DNA from: Herpetosiphon giganteus
GTDB lineage: Bacteria; Chloroflexota; Chloroflexia; Chloroflexales; Herpetosiphonaceae
Direction of reading: 5' to 3'
Length of the DNA: 64,000 nucleotides
Assembly (NCBI RefSeq): GCF_016907925.1
Contig: NZ_JAFBCZ010000017.1
Coordinates: forward strand, 62,001-126,000
Under the pieces are notes generated by a model. The model saw only the letters and a program-made list of their open reading frames with translations. It did not search any database and had not been told where the DNA came from. This document shows, piece by piece, positions 25,908-34,547 of this stretch (position 1 is the stretch's first letter; every line of letters begins with the position of its first letter). The position numbers and the translations under genes are program-made.

Positions 25908-26157
25908 TGATCGCTCCTCCAAAAAACTCTGCAGGAATGGAAGCAATGCTGAAGGCAAGAGTTTATGTGATTCGTATGGTTTGGCTGTTAGGCCTAGTAT
26001 ACCCCATGAACAAGCACTCGGCTAGGCCAAAGCGTATTGTTCATTCTTCATCCTTCATCCTTTATTCAACTTCTCACCCACAATTAAGCTGATTCGGCTA
26101 CAATAGCCAGCGAATTCGACGCTACACGACGCTCTTGCCGTGTAAAAAGGAGTTTGT

Positions 26158-27144
26158 ATGCGTATTTTGGTCTCCGGTGGCGCTGGCTATATTGGCAGCG
26201 TAACCAGTGCCGCATTGCTTGATGCTGGCTACGATGTTGTGATCTTTGATAATTTGCGCCAAGGCCATCGCCAAGCGGTTCCTGCTGCTGCGACCTTTGT
26301 CTTAGGCGATCTCAATAATATTGCTGAAATTCGCGCTACCTTTGAAGCCCATGGCCCCTTTGATGGCATTTTAAACTTTGCTTCGCATACCTTGGTCGGC
26401 GAGTCGATGCAGCACCCTGAGTATTATCTACGCGATAGCGTTGTAGCTGGGATTAACTTGTTGACCGTTGCCGCAGAGCATGGCGTAAAAGCGTTTATTC
26501 TTTCTTCAACTGCCAATTTATTCGACGACCCAGCCAAAATGCCAATCGACGAAAACGAGCGCATCGTGCCTGGCTCGCCGTATGGTGAGATGAAAGCTTG
26601 GATGGAACGGGCGCTCTATTGGTATGAACGCGTCCATGGCATTCGTTATGGAGCCTTGCGCTACTTCAACGCCTGTGGCTGCACGCCCACGATTGGCGAG
26701 CATCACGATCCAGAAACTCACTTGATTCCTTTGATTTTGCAAGTTGCCTTGGGCCAACGCGAATCAATCGCAATCTTCGGCGACGATTATCCCACGCCTG
26801 ATGGCTCGTGTGTACGCGACTATGTGCATGTAAGCGATTTGGCTTCGGCGCATATTCTGACCTTGCAAGCGTTGCTCAATGGTGGTGCTAGCCGCCGCTA
26901 CAATTTGGGTAATGGCGGTGGTTTCAGCGTCAAAGAAGTTATCCAAGCGGTGCGCACCGTCACTGGGCACGAGATTCCGGCCGTTGTTGCGCCGCGCCGC
27001 GCTGGCGACCCAGCGACCTTGGTTGCTTCATCAGATACGATTCGCAATGAGTTGGGCTGGGAACCTCGCTATGCCACCATCGAGAGCATTATCGAAAGTG
27101 CCTGGGCTTGGCATCAACAACATCCTCACGGCTATAGCGAATAA
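26158..27144 (+). CDS. galE: UDP-glucose 4-epimerase
   Basis: 328 residues. Rossmann motif GGAGYIGS (residues 7-14), catalytic Ser/Thr stretch [11 protein letters not shown], and the YxxxK motif in [17 protein letters not shown] and the [13 protein letters not shown] end segment are typical of GalE. Interconverts UDP-glucose and UDP-galactose for surface polysaccharide and galactose use. The Tyr-x-x-x-Lys pair is intact, so activity is expected. A 24-base gap and AAGGAG separate it from the thioesterase, making an operon likely. Confidence 0.93.
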   Translation: MRILVSGGAGYIGSVTSAALLDAGYDVVIFDNLRQGHRQAVPAAATFVLGDLNNIAEIRATFEAHGPFDGILNFASHTLVGESMQHPEYYLRDSVVAGINLLTVAAEHGVKAFILSSTANLFDDPAKMPIDENERIVPGSPYGEMKAWMERALYWYERVHGIRYGALRYFNACGCTPTIGEHHDPETHLIPLILQVALGQRESIAIFGDDYPTPDGSCVRDYVHVSDLASAHILTLQALLNGGASRRYNLGNGGGFSVKEVIQAVRTVTGHEIPAVVAPRRAGDPATLVASSDTIRNELGWEPRYATIESIIESAWAWHQQHPHGYSE

Positions 27145-27167
27145 TTGCATTTCAAGGAGCAGCACTG

Positions 27168-27644
27168 ATGGTTTCAACGACGCAACCAGCCTTTCAAGAT
27201 CAATTGCAGGGCAATCATTGTTGGGGCTGTGGCAAGGATAATCCGCATGGCTTGCAGATCAAAAGCTATTGGGATGGGGCTGAGGCTATTTGTCATTGGC
27301 AACCGCAGGCTTGGCATTGTGCCTCGCCAACCCATGTGCTCAATGGCGGAATAATCGGCGCATTGATCGATTGCCATTCAATTATCAGCGCCATGGCCTT
27401 GGCTGCTCAACAGGCAGGGGTTGCGCTCAGCAGCCCCACGCCAATTTGGTATGTGACTGGCAAGCTCGAAATTGCTTACCATAAACCAACCCCGCTTGGG
27501 CCAAGCGTTGGCTTACGCGCCCGCTTCGATGTGCAAAATGAACGGAAAACTCTAGTAACTTGTACATTGAGCGCAGGCGATCAGTTGTGTGCAACTGGCA
27601 CGGTGTTGGCTGTGCGCGTGCCCAGCGAATGGATGCAGGCCTAA
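27168..27644 (+). CDS. Hotdog-fold thioesterase (PaaI-like)
   Basis: 158 residues. CWGCGKDNPHGLQI at the start and HVLNGGIIGALIDCHSI in the middle match the 'PaaI/THEM4' hotdog family, in which the Asn-Gly-Gly region binds CoA and an Asp acts in catalysis. The N-terminal CxxC could bind zinc. Acyl-CoA substrate unknown. Terminator follows at once. Confidence 0.85.
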   Translation: MVSTTQPAFQDQLQGNHCWGCGKDNPHGLQIKSYWDGAEAICHWQPQAWHCASPTHVLNGGIIGALIDCHSIISAMALAAQQAGVALSSPTPIWYVTGKLEIAYHKPTPLGPSVGLRARFDVQNERKTLVTCTLSAGDQLCATGTVLAVRVPSEWMQA

Positions 27645-27666
27645 ATTTAAGCTACGCTCACCCCAA

Positions 27667-27698
27667 ACCCTCGTCCGTCCAACGGGCGAGGGTCTTTT
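27667..27698 (+). terminator. Intrinsic terminator of the galE-thioesterase operon
   Basis: ACCCTCG / CGAGGGT outer stem with CCGT-CCA-ACGG inside, then CTTTTCGTTTT. Confidence 0.75.
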
Positions 27699-27812
27699 CG
27701 TTTTAGGCGGAAGCGATGTGATTATGTAACATTCTGGTTTGGTATACCGTACAGCTTGGCAAGCATCGTATTTGATTGCTGATTAAACGATTAACGCATA
27801 AAGGGGTTTTGT

Positions 27813-28769
27813 ATGGACGAGGAATGGGATATTCATAGTAGTCGCCGACCAACGATTGGCCAATATATTGGTCTTGCCAAACGCGAGTATGAAGCTGCTA
27901 TGCAAGCCCTCGAACCTGATCCTAACGCCGATGCCTTGACATACCTCGATCAGCAATGGGCTAAAGAAAGTGTCAAATATACGGGGATGCAAACATCACA
28001 CACTGGCATGCCAGTGCAGCAAAGTCCAATGGTCTTGATTGTATTGTGTAGCGTGTTTGCAAGTGTTTTGGTCGCGACGATTGTGATTGGCTTTCGATCG
28101 CATATGCCACAACTCTATTGTTTTAGCCTGTTTTCGTTGTTGTTTGTGGTAATGTCTGGGTTTGGTATTCGTAACCAATTGCGTTTTGCAACGGCTAAAA
28201 AACGCTATTTAGCCCAACGAGCTGCATTAATCGCCCAATTAGGCATCAAACCACAAGATGTTCCGCGCGCGCCAGTGATTGAAAAACCACTGATCCATAA
28301 ATCAGTAACAACCTCTGCGGCAAATCAAATTCGCCAATTGCAATATCATTATCATAGTATCAATGATCAAGAACAATATCGGCGATCAGTCTTGAGCATT
28401 ATTGCACAAGCACCCGAACATGAACGCCAGTATCTCAAGGCGCTTGCTGCCATTGAATCGGAATGGGTTCAAGAACGGCTTAAATATGTGAGCTTTAAAA
28501 ATGGTCGGCGTGAGCAACGAGCTAATCGTCCAACGAATGTATGGTTTGTTGGTGGCATCTGTGTCTTTTTTGCTACTGCTGGGATTATGCAGGGGTTGTC
28601 GACGGGCAATTGGGTCAATGTGCTTGGAGCGCTTGTAATTCCGACAATCCTTGCCAGCATAACCGTGTATTCAAATCAACGGGTCAAAGCCTATCGTGCT
28701 TTAGAAGAAAAGTATGCTGAACGGCGCAACCAACTCCATGGCCGCTTTCGCGATCAAGCTCCATTTTAA
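27813..28769 (+). CDS. Internally duplicated four-helix membrane protein, paralogue 1
   Basis: 318 residues; not a family I can name. Two similar halves. Each half has a charged stretch ending in LDQQWAKESVKYTGM (first half) or LAAIESEWVQERLKYVSF (second half), then two hydrophobic helices (about residues 73-118 and 243-285), then a charged helix with RYLAQRAALIAQL or EEKYAERRNQLHGRF. The signature 'LEPDPNAD' near residue 33 is repeated word for word in the next gene. AAAGGGG precedes the ATG. First of three tandem paralogues. Confidence 0.8.
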   Translation: MDEEWDIHSSRRPTIGQYIGLAKREYEAAMQALEPDPNADALTYLDQQWAKESVKYTGMQTSHTGMPVQQSPMVLIVLCSVFASVLVATIVIGFRSHMPQLYCFSLFSLLFVVMSGFGIRNQLRFATAKKRYLAQRAALIAQLGIKPQDVPRAPVIEKPLIHKSVTTSAANQIRQLQYHYHSINDQEQYRRSVLSIIAQAPEHERQYLKALAAIESEWVQERLKYVSFKNGRREQRANRPTNVWFVGGICVFFATAGIMQGLSTGNWVNVLGALVIPTILASITVYSNQRVKAYRALEEKYAERRNQLHGRFRDQAPF

Positions 28770-28804
28770 ATATTGATAAATTTACATAATTAACATCTAA
28801 ACCG

Positions 28805-28945
28805 AAACCTGCCTGTTAGCAATGCGTAGAGCCTAACTGTACTGGTTCATTGGGTTGGCAACCTGCATGCCCTCACCCCCAGCCCCTCTCCTGTCGAAGG
28901 GGCGAGGGGGGAAACCGTCGTTTATTACACCTAACAGGAAGGTTT
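28805..28945. mobile_element. MITE-like element with terminal inverted repeats
   Basis: AAACCTGCCTGTTAG (28805-28819) and its reverse complement with one mismatch (28931-28945) bound 141 bases with no gene. Inside is a family B palindromic repeat (28866-28910: CATGCCCTCACCCCCAGCCC onward). It sits between paralogues 1 and 2. Terminal repeats plus internal dispersed repeat suggest a small non-autonomous insertion; no target-site duplication was clear. Confidence 0.5.
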
Positions 28946-28998
28946 TTCGTGGTTAAATAGCTAAAAATGAAATTTGTTTGAACATTAAGGAAGCTGTA

Positions 28999-29925
28999 AT
29001 GGCAACATTAAATGAATTTTCCGCCATGCTTGTCGAAGCTTACAAAGAACAGCTTGCAATTGAAAAATCGCTAGAACCAGATCCCAATGCCGACCCTGTG
29101 ACTCAGCTTGACCAAGCATGGCGCAAAGAACGCACAAAATATGTTGGCATGATGCAGAGTAATAGTCCAATTTCCGTCGCAGGGTCATTAATTATTATAA
29201 CCTTCTCCTTATCATTTTTAGGGGTTGGGGTTATGTTGTGGCGCGAAGCCAACGCGCTGCCTGATTGGTTTACCTATTTTCCTGCAATCTTTTGTATTGG
29301 CTGTAGCCTCTTGTTTCTTTTGGCGCTGCCAAATGCGATTAAAGCAGTGCTTGGCGAACGCCGCTATCGGCAAAAACGCGCTCTGTTGGTCAAGCACTAT
29401 GGCGACACCAATCCAGGCGCAGAATTGCTGCTTTCAGGCAAGCGCTTACGCTATACTTGGCCAAAAAAGAGCCGTTCGGAAGCTGAAAGCCGTTTTCACG
29501 AGCTGCAAGCAGAATACTACGATTCAGGCCGTCGCGACGAAGCCTATTATGCGACGCTGCAACGCTTTATTGACCATGCTCCAGCAGCCGATCAGCGCTA
29601 TCTCAGCGAATTAGCTCAATTAGAAGAGCGCTGGCTTAAAGAGCGTTTTGGCTCGTTGCGCTATGTTAATCAGCTGGAAACCCAGCAAGCCCCGAGTGTC
29701 TTTGGCGCTTGGTTTATCTTTGGGCTAGGGCTGGGATTGATTGGCTTTGGGGTTATGCTGCTCAATCGCAGTGCTTCATTATTGTATCCGCTGCTCTGCG
29801 CTGCTTTTGGGCTGTTTATGCTGCTTGGCTCGTTTTCAATCCGCAAACGGGCAATTGCGCTCATTGCCTCAGAGCAACGCTATTTTGCCCAACGCCAACA
29901 GCTGAGCCACGATTATGGCCGCTAA
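28999..29925 (+). CDS. Internally duplicated four-helix membrane protein, paralogue 2
   Basis: 308 residues from ATG 28999 (AAGGAAG upstream). Same plan as paralogue 1: SLEPDPNADPVTQLDQAWRK, two hydrophobic helices, GERRYRQKRALLVKHYG, a 90-residue polar middle, then a second half with LAQLEERWLKERFGSLRYVN, two helices and SEQRYFAQRQQLSHDYG. The repeat 'AExRYxxxRxxL' closes both halves. Predicted membrane protein with charged cytoplasmic helices; function unknown. Confidence 0.8.
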   Translation: MATLNEFSAMLVEAYKEQLAIEKSLEPDPNADPVTQLDQAWRKERTKYVGMMQSNSPISVAGSLIIITFSLSFLGVGVMLWREANALPDWFTYFPAIFCIGCSLLFLLALPNAIKAVLGERRYRQKRALLVKHYGDTNPGAELLLSGKRLRYTWPKKSRSEAESRFHELQAEYYDSGRRDEAYYATLQRFIDHAPAADQRYLSELAQLEERWLKERFGSLRYVNQLETQQAPSVFGAWFIFGLGLGLIGFGVMLLNRSASLLYPLLCAAFGLFMLLGSFSIRKRAIALIASEQRYFAQRQQLSHDYGR

Positions 29926-29967
29926 ATAATTGGATATTGTGCGATTGCTTGAAATGAGGATTAATCT

Positions 29968-30912
29968 ATGGCGCAATCAACTCCAATAACCGACCATGCT
30001 GCTCGTTTCGAGCACAATCTAGGAGCGCTTGATGCCTTAGATGCGCTTGATCAGCAATGGGAGCAAGAACGGGTTACGTATGTTGGCGAATATAATGCTG
30101 ATCCGCGGATTAAGCTTGCCAGCATTCCAATGATTGGCGCATTACTCTGGATGTTGCTGATGTTTGGGGCAATGGCCTTGCGCGAGGCAATTAACCAAGT
30201 TGATCTGCGCTTTTTGGGGGCAACGCTTGTCGCAAGTTGTTTTTGTGTTGTGCTGCTATTCGGATTGCGGGCGGGTATTCGTTTGCGCTTGGCTGAACGC
30301 CGCTATCTTAAACAGCGAGCTGCATTAGCCAAAGCACTGAATCGGCCAAGCAAACCGCAGCCATTAACACCCAAACAACGCATCTCTTCGCCAACCAACC
30401 AGCAATCCAGCCAATGGACTGCTGCCGAACAACAAATCTATGCGCTGCAAGAACTGCATTATGCTGAGCCAAAACGTGATAAACACTATCACGCACGCAT
30501 CCAAAGGATTATTGTTGATGCGCCAAAAGCTGAGCAAGCCTACCTGACTGAATTGGTGCAATTAGAGCAGCGTTGGCTCAATGAGCGGTTGCGCTATCAG
30601 AATAGCAAACCATATTATAGCGCTCATCCGCAGCATCCCGACGAAGATGGCGTGTATCCAATCCGCTTTGAGCTGAACAATTGGGTTGCTTTATTATCTG
30701 GGCTTGGGGTAGTGGGCTTGGGCATTTGGCTTGCTTGGAACGATGCAAACGCGTTGTTAAACGGAATGGCCTTCGTTTCGCTGGGAGTTGTTTTTATGCT
30801 GGTAGCATGGGAACTGCAGCGCACAAAGCCAAATCTCTACCAAGCAGAACAGCACTATTTTCAGCAACAAGCTGCCTTGGCCCAAAAATATGGAAAATAT
30901 CGAGAGCTATAA
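29968..30912 (+). CDS. Internally duplicated four-helix membrane protein, paralogue 3
   Basis: 314 residues, GAGGA upstream, 42 bases after paralogue 2. LDALDQQWEQERVTYVGEYN, two helices, AERRYLKQRAALAKAL, polar middle, LVQLEQRWLNERLRYQ, two helices, AEQHYFQQQAALAQKYG. It lacks the LEPDPNAD motif of the first two but keeps the duplicated LDxxW...ER..Y and A-E-x-Y-x-x-x-R/Q signatures. Function unknown. Confidence 0.8.
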   Translation: MAQSTPITDHAARFEHNLGALDALDALDQQWEQERVTYVGEYNADPRIKLASIPMIGALLWMLLMFGAMALREAINQVDLRFLGATLVASCFCVVLLFGLRAGIRLRLAERRYLKQRAALAKALNRPSKPQPLTPKQRISSPTNQQSSQWTAAEQQIYALQELHYAEPKRDKHYHARIQRIIVDAPKAEQAYLTELVQLEQRWLNERLRYQNSKPYYSAHPQHPDEDGVYPIRFELNNWVALLSGLGVVGLGIWLAWNDANALLNGMAFVSLGVVFMLVAWELQRTKPNLYQAEQHYFQQQAALAQKYGKYREL

Positions 30913-30969
30913 CACTACTAACGCTATTATTCGGTGAGATTAATTTCCTAACGCGCATTGGAATGGTTT

Positions 30970-31003
30970 ATTGGGGGAAGTATTGAATTGGGAGAAGTAT
31001 TGA
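30970..31003 (+). repeat. 17-base tandem duplication carrying the ribosome site
   Basis: ATTGGGGGAAGTATTGA and ATTGGGAGAAGTATTGA in direct succession, the second ending at the ATG of the next gene. The duplication copies the GGGxGAAG Shine-Dalgarno region. Confidence 0.85.
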
Positions 31004-32185
31004 ATGGATGATAGATTACCTGGCTTAATTGATCAGCATGATTCGATGCATAAGCGTCCCAAGCCGTTGAGCACGTGGTATCGCGATTTGATGTTGGCTG
31101 CTCAATTGGGAGCTGAAGAGCATTGGGCTGGGCCTGATGGGCAATCGATCAAGCAAACGATCGTGCAAGGCATAGCCCAGTTGCTTGATGATCGTGATCA
31201 TGCGCAAACAGCCCTTGCCTATCGCCAAGGCCACACGATCGAACCAACGCCCTTGTTGGTTGAGCAGCGCCAAACTGCTACCGAATTATTGGCTGCTTTG
31301 GGTGATGCCCGCTATCCGGTTAGCATTGAGCAATGGCAGCAAGCGACGAGCGACTTAACCAAGCAATTTGGCCGTGAGGGTGGGCATTATTGGCGCTATG
31401 TGCCTGCTGCGCGCTATCAGGTTGGGGGCTGGGAGGTTGGCCAAACGCCAACAAGCGTGGAGCTTCAGCCCTATTGGGTCGGGCGCTTGATGATTACGGT
31501 TGAGCAATATCGTCGCTTTATGCAGGCTGGTGGCTATGCTAAAGCTGAATGCTGGAGCAGCGCTGGTTGGGCTTGGAAAGAAACATATCAACGAGCTGAG
31601 CCAGAATGGTGGGAAAGCCAAACCCACCCAGAAGCGGCGAATCAGCCAGTTTATGGGGTGAGTTGGTACGAGGTGTTGGCCTATTGCAACTGGCTAACTC
31701 AGCAACTCGCGCCCGTATTGCCGCAGGGCTATGAGGTTTGTTTAGCGAGTGAGGCCGAATGGGAAGTTGCCGCCGCTTATCCGGCGCAAGGCCAGCGCCA
31801 GCGCTCCCCTTGGGGTGATCAACCAGCTACGCCAGAGCACGCAGTCTATGCTTGGAGCGAGGCGCAGCGGCCATTGGCAGTTGGTTTAGGGTTGCTTGGC
31901 CAAGCAGGGTGTGGAGCGCTCGATTATGTTGGCAACCTCTGGGAATATACGTCAACAATCTATCAGGCAGCAATTGAGCACGACCAATCAGCTCCTGGGT
32001 TTGTGGTGTGTGGTGGTTCGTACTATGGAACCAGCGCCGATATGCTGTGCGCAGCGCGCTACTGGACAACTCCGGTCGTCAGCAGTGATAGTCGGGGATT
32101 TCGCTGTACGCTCGCTCGTCGTGGCTCAAACGAAGGACACTCGAGGCGAAACGATAAACGAGCGGGGAATGAATTTCAGAATTGA
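31004..32185 (+). CDS. FGE/sulfatase-modifying-factor-like domain protein
   Basis: 393 residues. From about residue 130 to 385 the sequence follows the formylglycine-generating-enzyme fold: ELQPYWVGRLMITVEQYRRF, PVYGVSWYEVLAYCNWLT, LASEAEWEVAAAY, GNLWEYTS, and a GGSYYGTSADMLCAARY end. The two catalytic cysteines of true FGE are not both present, so sulfatase maturation is unlikely. The first ~110 residues (TWYRDLMLAAQLGAEEHW, then AALGDARYP) resemble the segment that links NACHT-type ATPases to FGE domains in Chloroflexota signalling proteins, suggesting a stand-alone remnant. Role unknown. Confidence 0.75.
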   Translation: MDDRLPGLIDQHDSMHKRPKPLSTWYRDLMLAAQLGAEEHWAGPDGQSIKQTIVQGIAQLLDDRDHAQTALAYRQGHTIEPTPLLVEQRQTATELLAALGDARYPVSIEQWQQATSDLTKQFGREGGHYWRYVPAARYQVGGWEVGQTPTSVELQPYWVGRLMITVEQYRRFMQAGGYAKAECWSSAGWAWKETYQRAEPEWWESQTHPEAANQPVYGVSWYEVLAYCNWLTQQLAPVLPQGYEVCLASEAEWEVAAAYPAQGQRQRSPWGDQPATPEHAVYAWSEAQRPLAVGLGLLGQAGCGALDYVGNLWEYTSTIYQAAIEHDQSAPGFVVCGGSYYGTSADMLCAARYWTTPVVSSDSRGFRCTLARRGSNEGHSRRNDKRAGNEFQN

Positions 32186-32186
32186 T

Positions 32187-32236
32187 CCAAGCGATCTGAT
32201 GTGCTAGGTTTATGGACTTCACATCAGATCGCTTGG
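32187..32236. terminator. Long hairpin between convergent genes
   Basis: Perfect 17-base inverted repeat: CCAAGCGATCTGATGTG (32187-32203) and its complement (32220-32236), 16-base loop, starting two bases past the FGE-like stop. No U-tract, but position fits termination for both flanking genes. Confidence 0.6.
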
Positions 32237-32244
32237 TGGTTGGT

Positions 32245-32412
32245 TTAGCGTTTTTGTTCGCCCTCGGCGGCCTGTCGGCGGAGCAATTCGAGGATTTTGG
32301 TTTGCGGTAGGCCAGTTTGGGCTGCCAAGCGAGCTATCTCTAGTGAAAGCTCACGCGGATTTAGGGCCAAGATCCGTTTGGCTTCGGTGGCTTGGGTCTT
32401 TTTATCAATCAT
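32245..32412 (-). CDS. Small helical protein, unknown
   Basis: 55 residues from ATG 32412 (AGGAG 7 bases before; an upstream ATG at 32463 has no ribosome site). Mostly charged helix with a short HTH-like reading (ELSLEIARLAAQTGLPQTKI). Could be a small DNA-binding or anti-sigma-like protein, but too short to decide. Confidence 0.55.
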   Translation of the reverse strand: MIDKKTQATEAKRILALNPRELSLEIARLAAQTGLPQTKILELLRRQAAEGEQKR

Positions 32413-32480
32413 CGCGGAACTCCTATGCTGGCTCACAACTGAGTTAGACTCATTGTAGCGCAAATGGCTTAAGCTTCAAG

Positions 32481-33494
32481 TTATGAACGCTTAAGTTTAT
32501 TGAGCATGCGCATCGCTCGGCCATTATTAACCGCGTTGAGGCGTTGCTCAAGGTGTTCGAGGTATTGATTTTTAACTTCAAGTGTGGCTTCAAGGCGGCG
32601 AATATAATGATTCATGCTTTGAAGTTGTTTGGCAATCTCGGCATGATCGGCCTCGAACCAAGCAAGTTTTTGGCTGGTTTGTTCAAGCTGGGCTTGCAGT
32701 TCGGCGTTATGACGGCTTTGGGCATTGCGCGAGGGTTTGGCTGCATAGATCGTCAGAAACAAATACTCTGTTGATTCATCGCTATACAACACTTCAAAGC
32801 CCGCTTTTTCCAAGACCATCGTTAAGGTTTCAGCAGTATAGTGGACGGGATGCGAGGCACAAAAAATATGCAAGCTATGGCCGCGGCGCAGATATTCATC
32901 GGCAAAGCTGTAGGCGGGAACTTGAATTGCCAAAACGCCATCGGGCGTGAGCAAATCGTAGAGTTGTTGCAGCATCTGGACTGGCTGATGCAGATGTTCG
33001 ACCACATGCCAACAGGTAATCAGATCATACAATTGCCCTTCTGGCAAGGCTTCGAGATTGGGATAAATTGGAAAGCCAAAGCGTTCGCGGGCCGCTGCCG
33101 CCGAAACCAGCGATAATTCCACCCCGCTTGGCCGCCAGCCGCGGCGAGCTGCTGCCGCCAACAAATAGCCGCGATTACAGCCAACATCGAGAATCGAACG
33201 CGGTTTGAGGTTGGTCATTGTTTCAAGCCAGGCAATGATCTCATCGCGGTCGTCCACGGCTTGGGCCTGTTGCTCAGCATCGTAATCATAGACATCGCTT
33301 TGATCTTCGAGCATATGAATGCCTGCTAAGCTTAGGCGTGGATTCTGGTAGACAACCGAGCAGCCAAGGCATTGATTGAGCGTTACGCCTATTTCAAGAT
33401 GTGGTTCTGGGTAATGGGCCACAAAGCGCGCCTCTGGGTGCTGACAGATAGGGCAGGCATTGATCGATTCGATTGGGAACGCTTGAGTCGTCAC
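32481..33494 (-). CDS. SAM-dependent methyltransferase with zinc-ribbon head and coiled-coil tail
   Basis: 337 residues. N-terminal CPIC ... CLGC (residues ~15-44) resembles the zinc knuckle of sugar C-methyltransferase-like proteins. SAM motif I is ILDVGCNRGYLLAAAARRG, followed by ITCWHVVEHLHQP (motif IV region). The last ~80 residues are a heptad-rich coiled coil. Divergent from a glycosyltransferase and a sugar-phosphate transferase, so methylation of a surface glycan or its lipid-linked precursor is a fair inference. Confidence 0.82.
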   Translation of the reverse strand: MTTQAFPIESINACPICQHPEARFVAHYPEPHLEIGVTLNQCLGCSVVYQNPRLSLAGIHMLEDQSDVYDYDAEQQAQAVDDRDEIIAWLETMTNLKPRSILDVGCNRGYLLAAAARRGWRPSGVELSLVSAAAARERFGFPIYPNLEALPEGQLYDLITCWHVVEHLHQPVQMLQQLYDLLTPDGVLAIQVPAYSFADEYLRRGHSLHIFCASHPVHYTAETLTMVLEKAGFEVLYSDESTEYLFLTIYAAKPSRNAQSRHNAELQAQLEQTSQKLAWFEADHAEIAKQLQSMNHYIRRLEATLEVKNQYLEHLEQRLNAVNNGRAMRMLNKLKRS

Positions 33495-33611
33495 AGCACA
33501 ATCCTTTCGCTAGAACATTGCATGGCGCATCGCCTGGGATGCTGAGTGCTTGCCCATTATACCAACGCTGATTGTTACGCAAGCGATACAATTGCGCTTG
33601 ATATTATGCAG

Positions 33612-33617
33612 TATAAT
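33612..33617 (+). promoter_or_regulatory. -10 box just upstream of the GT2 start
   Basis: TATAAT, consensus, ending 9 bases before the ATG at 33627. Transcription would start within about 3 bases of the codon, so the mRNA would be leaderless. No convincing -35 at the standard spacing. Confidence 0.5.
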
Positions 33618-33626
33618 TGGCACGCT

Positions 33627-34547
33627 ATGAAACATATTGCTGTTGTGATTCTTAATTTCAATTCGGGCGATGTATTGAAACCTTGTTTAGCTTCATTGGC
33701 TGAGCAAGATTGGGATGGTCGGCTTGATGTCTGGGTGGTTGATAATGCATCAGCCGATTCCAGTGTGGCGATGGTGCGCGAGCAGTTTGCTTGGGTGCGC
33801 CTCATTGCATCGCCAGAAAATATTGGTTTTTCTGCGGGCAACAATCTCGCCTTGCGCCAGATTTTGGCCGAAACGCCAACGCCTGAGGCGGTTTTGGTGC
33901 TCAACCCCGATACAGTTGTGCCAAGCAATGGTATTTCTGGCTTGGTTGCGGCCTTGGTTGAACGACCAAAAGCGGGGATTGTCGGGCCAAAATTGGTGCT
34001 AGCCGATGGCTCGCTCGACCTTGCGTGTCGGCGTTCGTTTCCCTCTGCCGAGGTTGCGCTTTACCGCATGATTGGCTTAGCGGCGCTGTTTCCGCGCTCG
34101 CCGCGCTTTGGCCGCTACAATATGACCTATCTTGATCCTGATGTGACGACCGAAGTCGATTCGATTGTTGGCGCAGCAATGTTGTTGCGCACTGAAGTCT
34201 TGCGCGATGTGGGCTTGCTCGATGAAGCCTTTTTTATGTATGGCGAAGATCTCGATTGGTGTTATCGCACCAAGAGCTATGGCTGGCAAGTTTGGTACGA
34301 TCCACGGGTAACCATTTTGCACTATAAACGGGTTTCGAGCACGCGCCGCGCAGTGCCCTCGATTCGGGCATTTTATGATGCAATGCGAATTTTTCATCGC
34401 AAGCATTATGAGGCGACGACACTTGCACCGCTCAATTGGTTGATTTACCTCGGCATTCGATTAAAAGAATGGCAAGCGTTAGTGCGCAATCGATTGCGTC
34501 CGTTAGCCTCTCGGCGAGCAATGCATGGCAACAACAAGAATGCTTAA
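33627..34547 (+). CDS. Family 2 glycosyltransferase (rhamnosyltransferase-like)
   Basis: 306 residues from ATG 33627. IAVVILNFNSGDVLKPCLAS and VWVVDNASADSSVAMVREQ are the start of GT-A family 2 enzymes, VLVLNPDTVVP holds the DxD-like donor site, and FFMYGEDLDWCYR is the catalytic ED region. Earlier in-frame starts exist, but this is where family members begin. Adds a sugar to a polysaccharide repeat; donor unknown. Overlaps the next gene by 23 bases. Confidence 0.88.
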   Translation: MKHIAVVILNFNSGDVLKPCLASLAEQDWDGRLDVWVVDNASADSSVAMVREQFAWVRLIASPENIGFSAGNNLALRQILAETPTPEAVLVLNPDTVVPSNGISGLVAALVERPKAGIVGPKLVLADGSLDLACRRSFPSAEVALYRMIGLAALFPRSPRFGRYNMTYLDPDVTTEVDSIVGAAMLLRTEVLRDVGLLDEAFFMYGEDLDWCYRTKSYGWQVWYDPRVTILHYKRVSSTRRAVPSIRAFYDAMRIFHRKHYEATTLAPLNWLIYLGIRLKEWQALVRNRLRPLASRRAMHGNNKNA

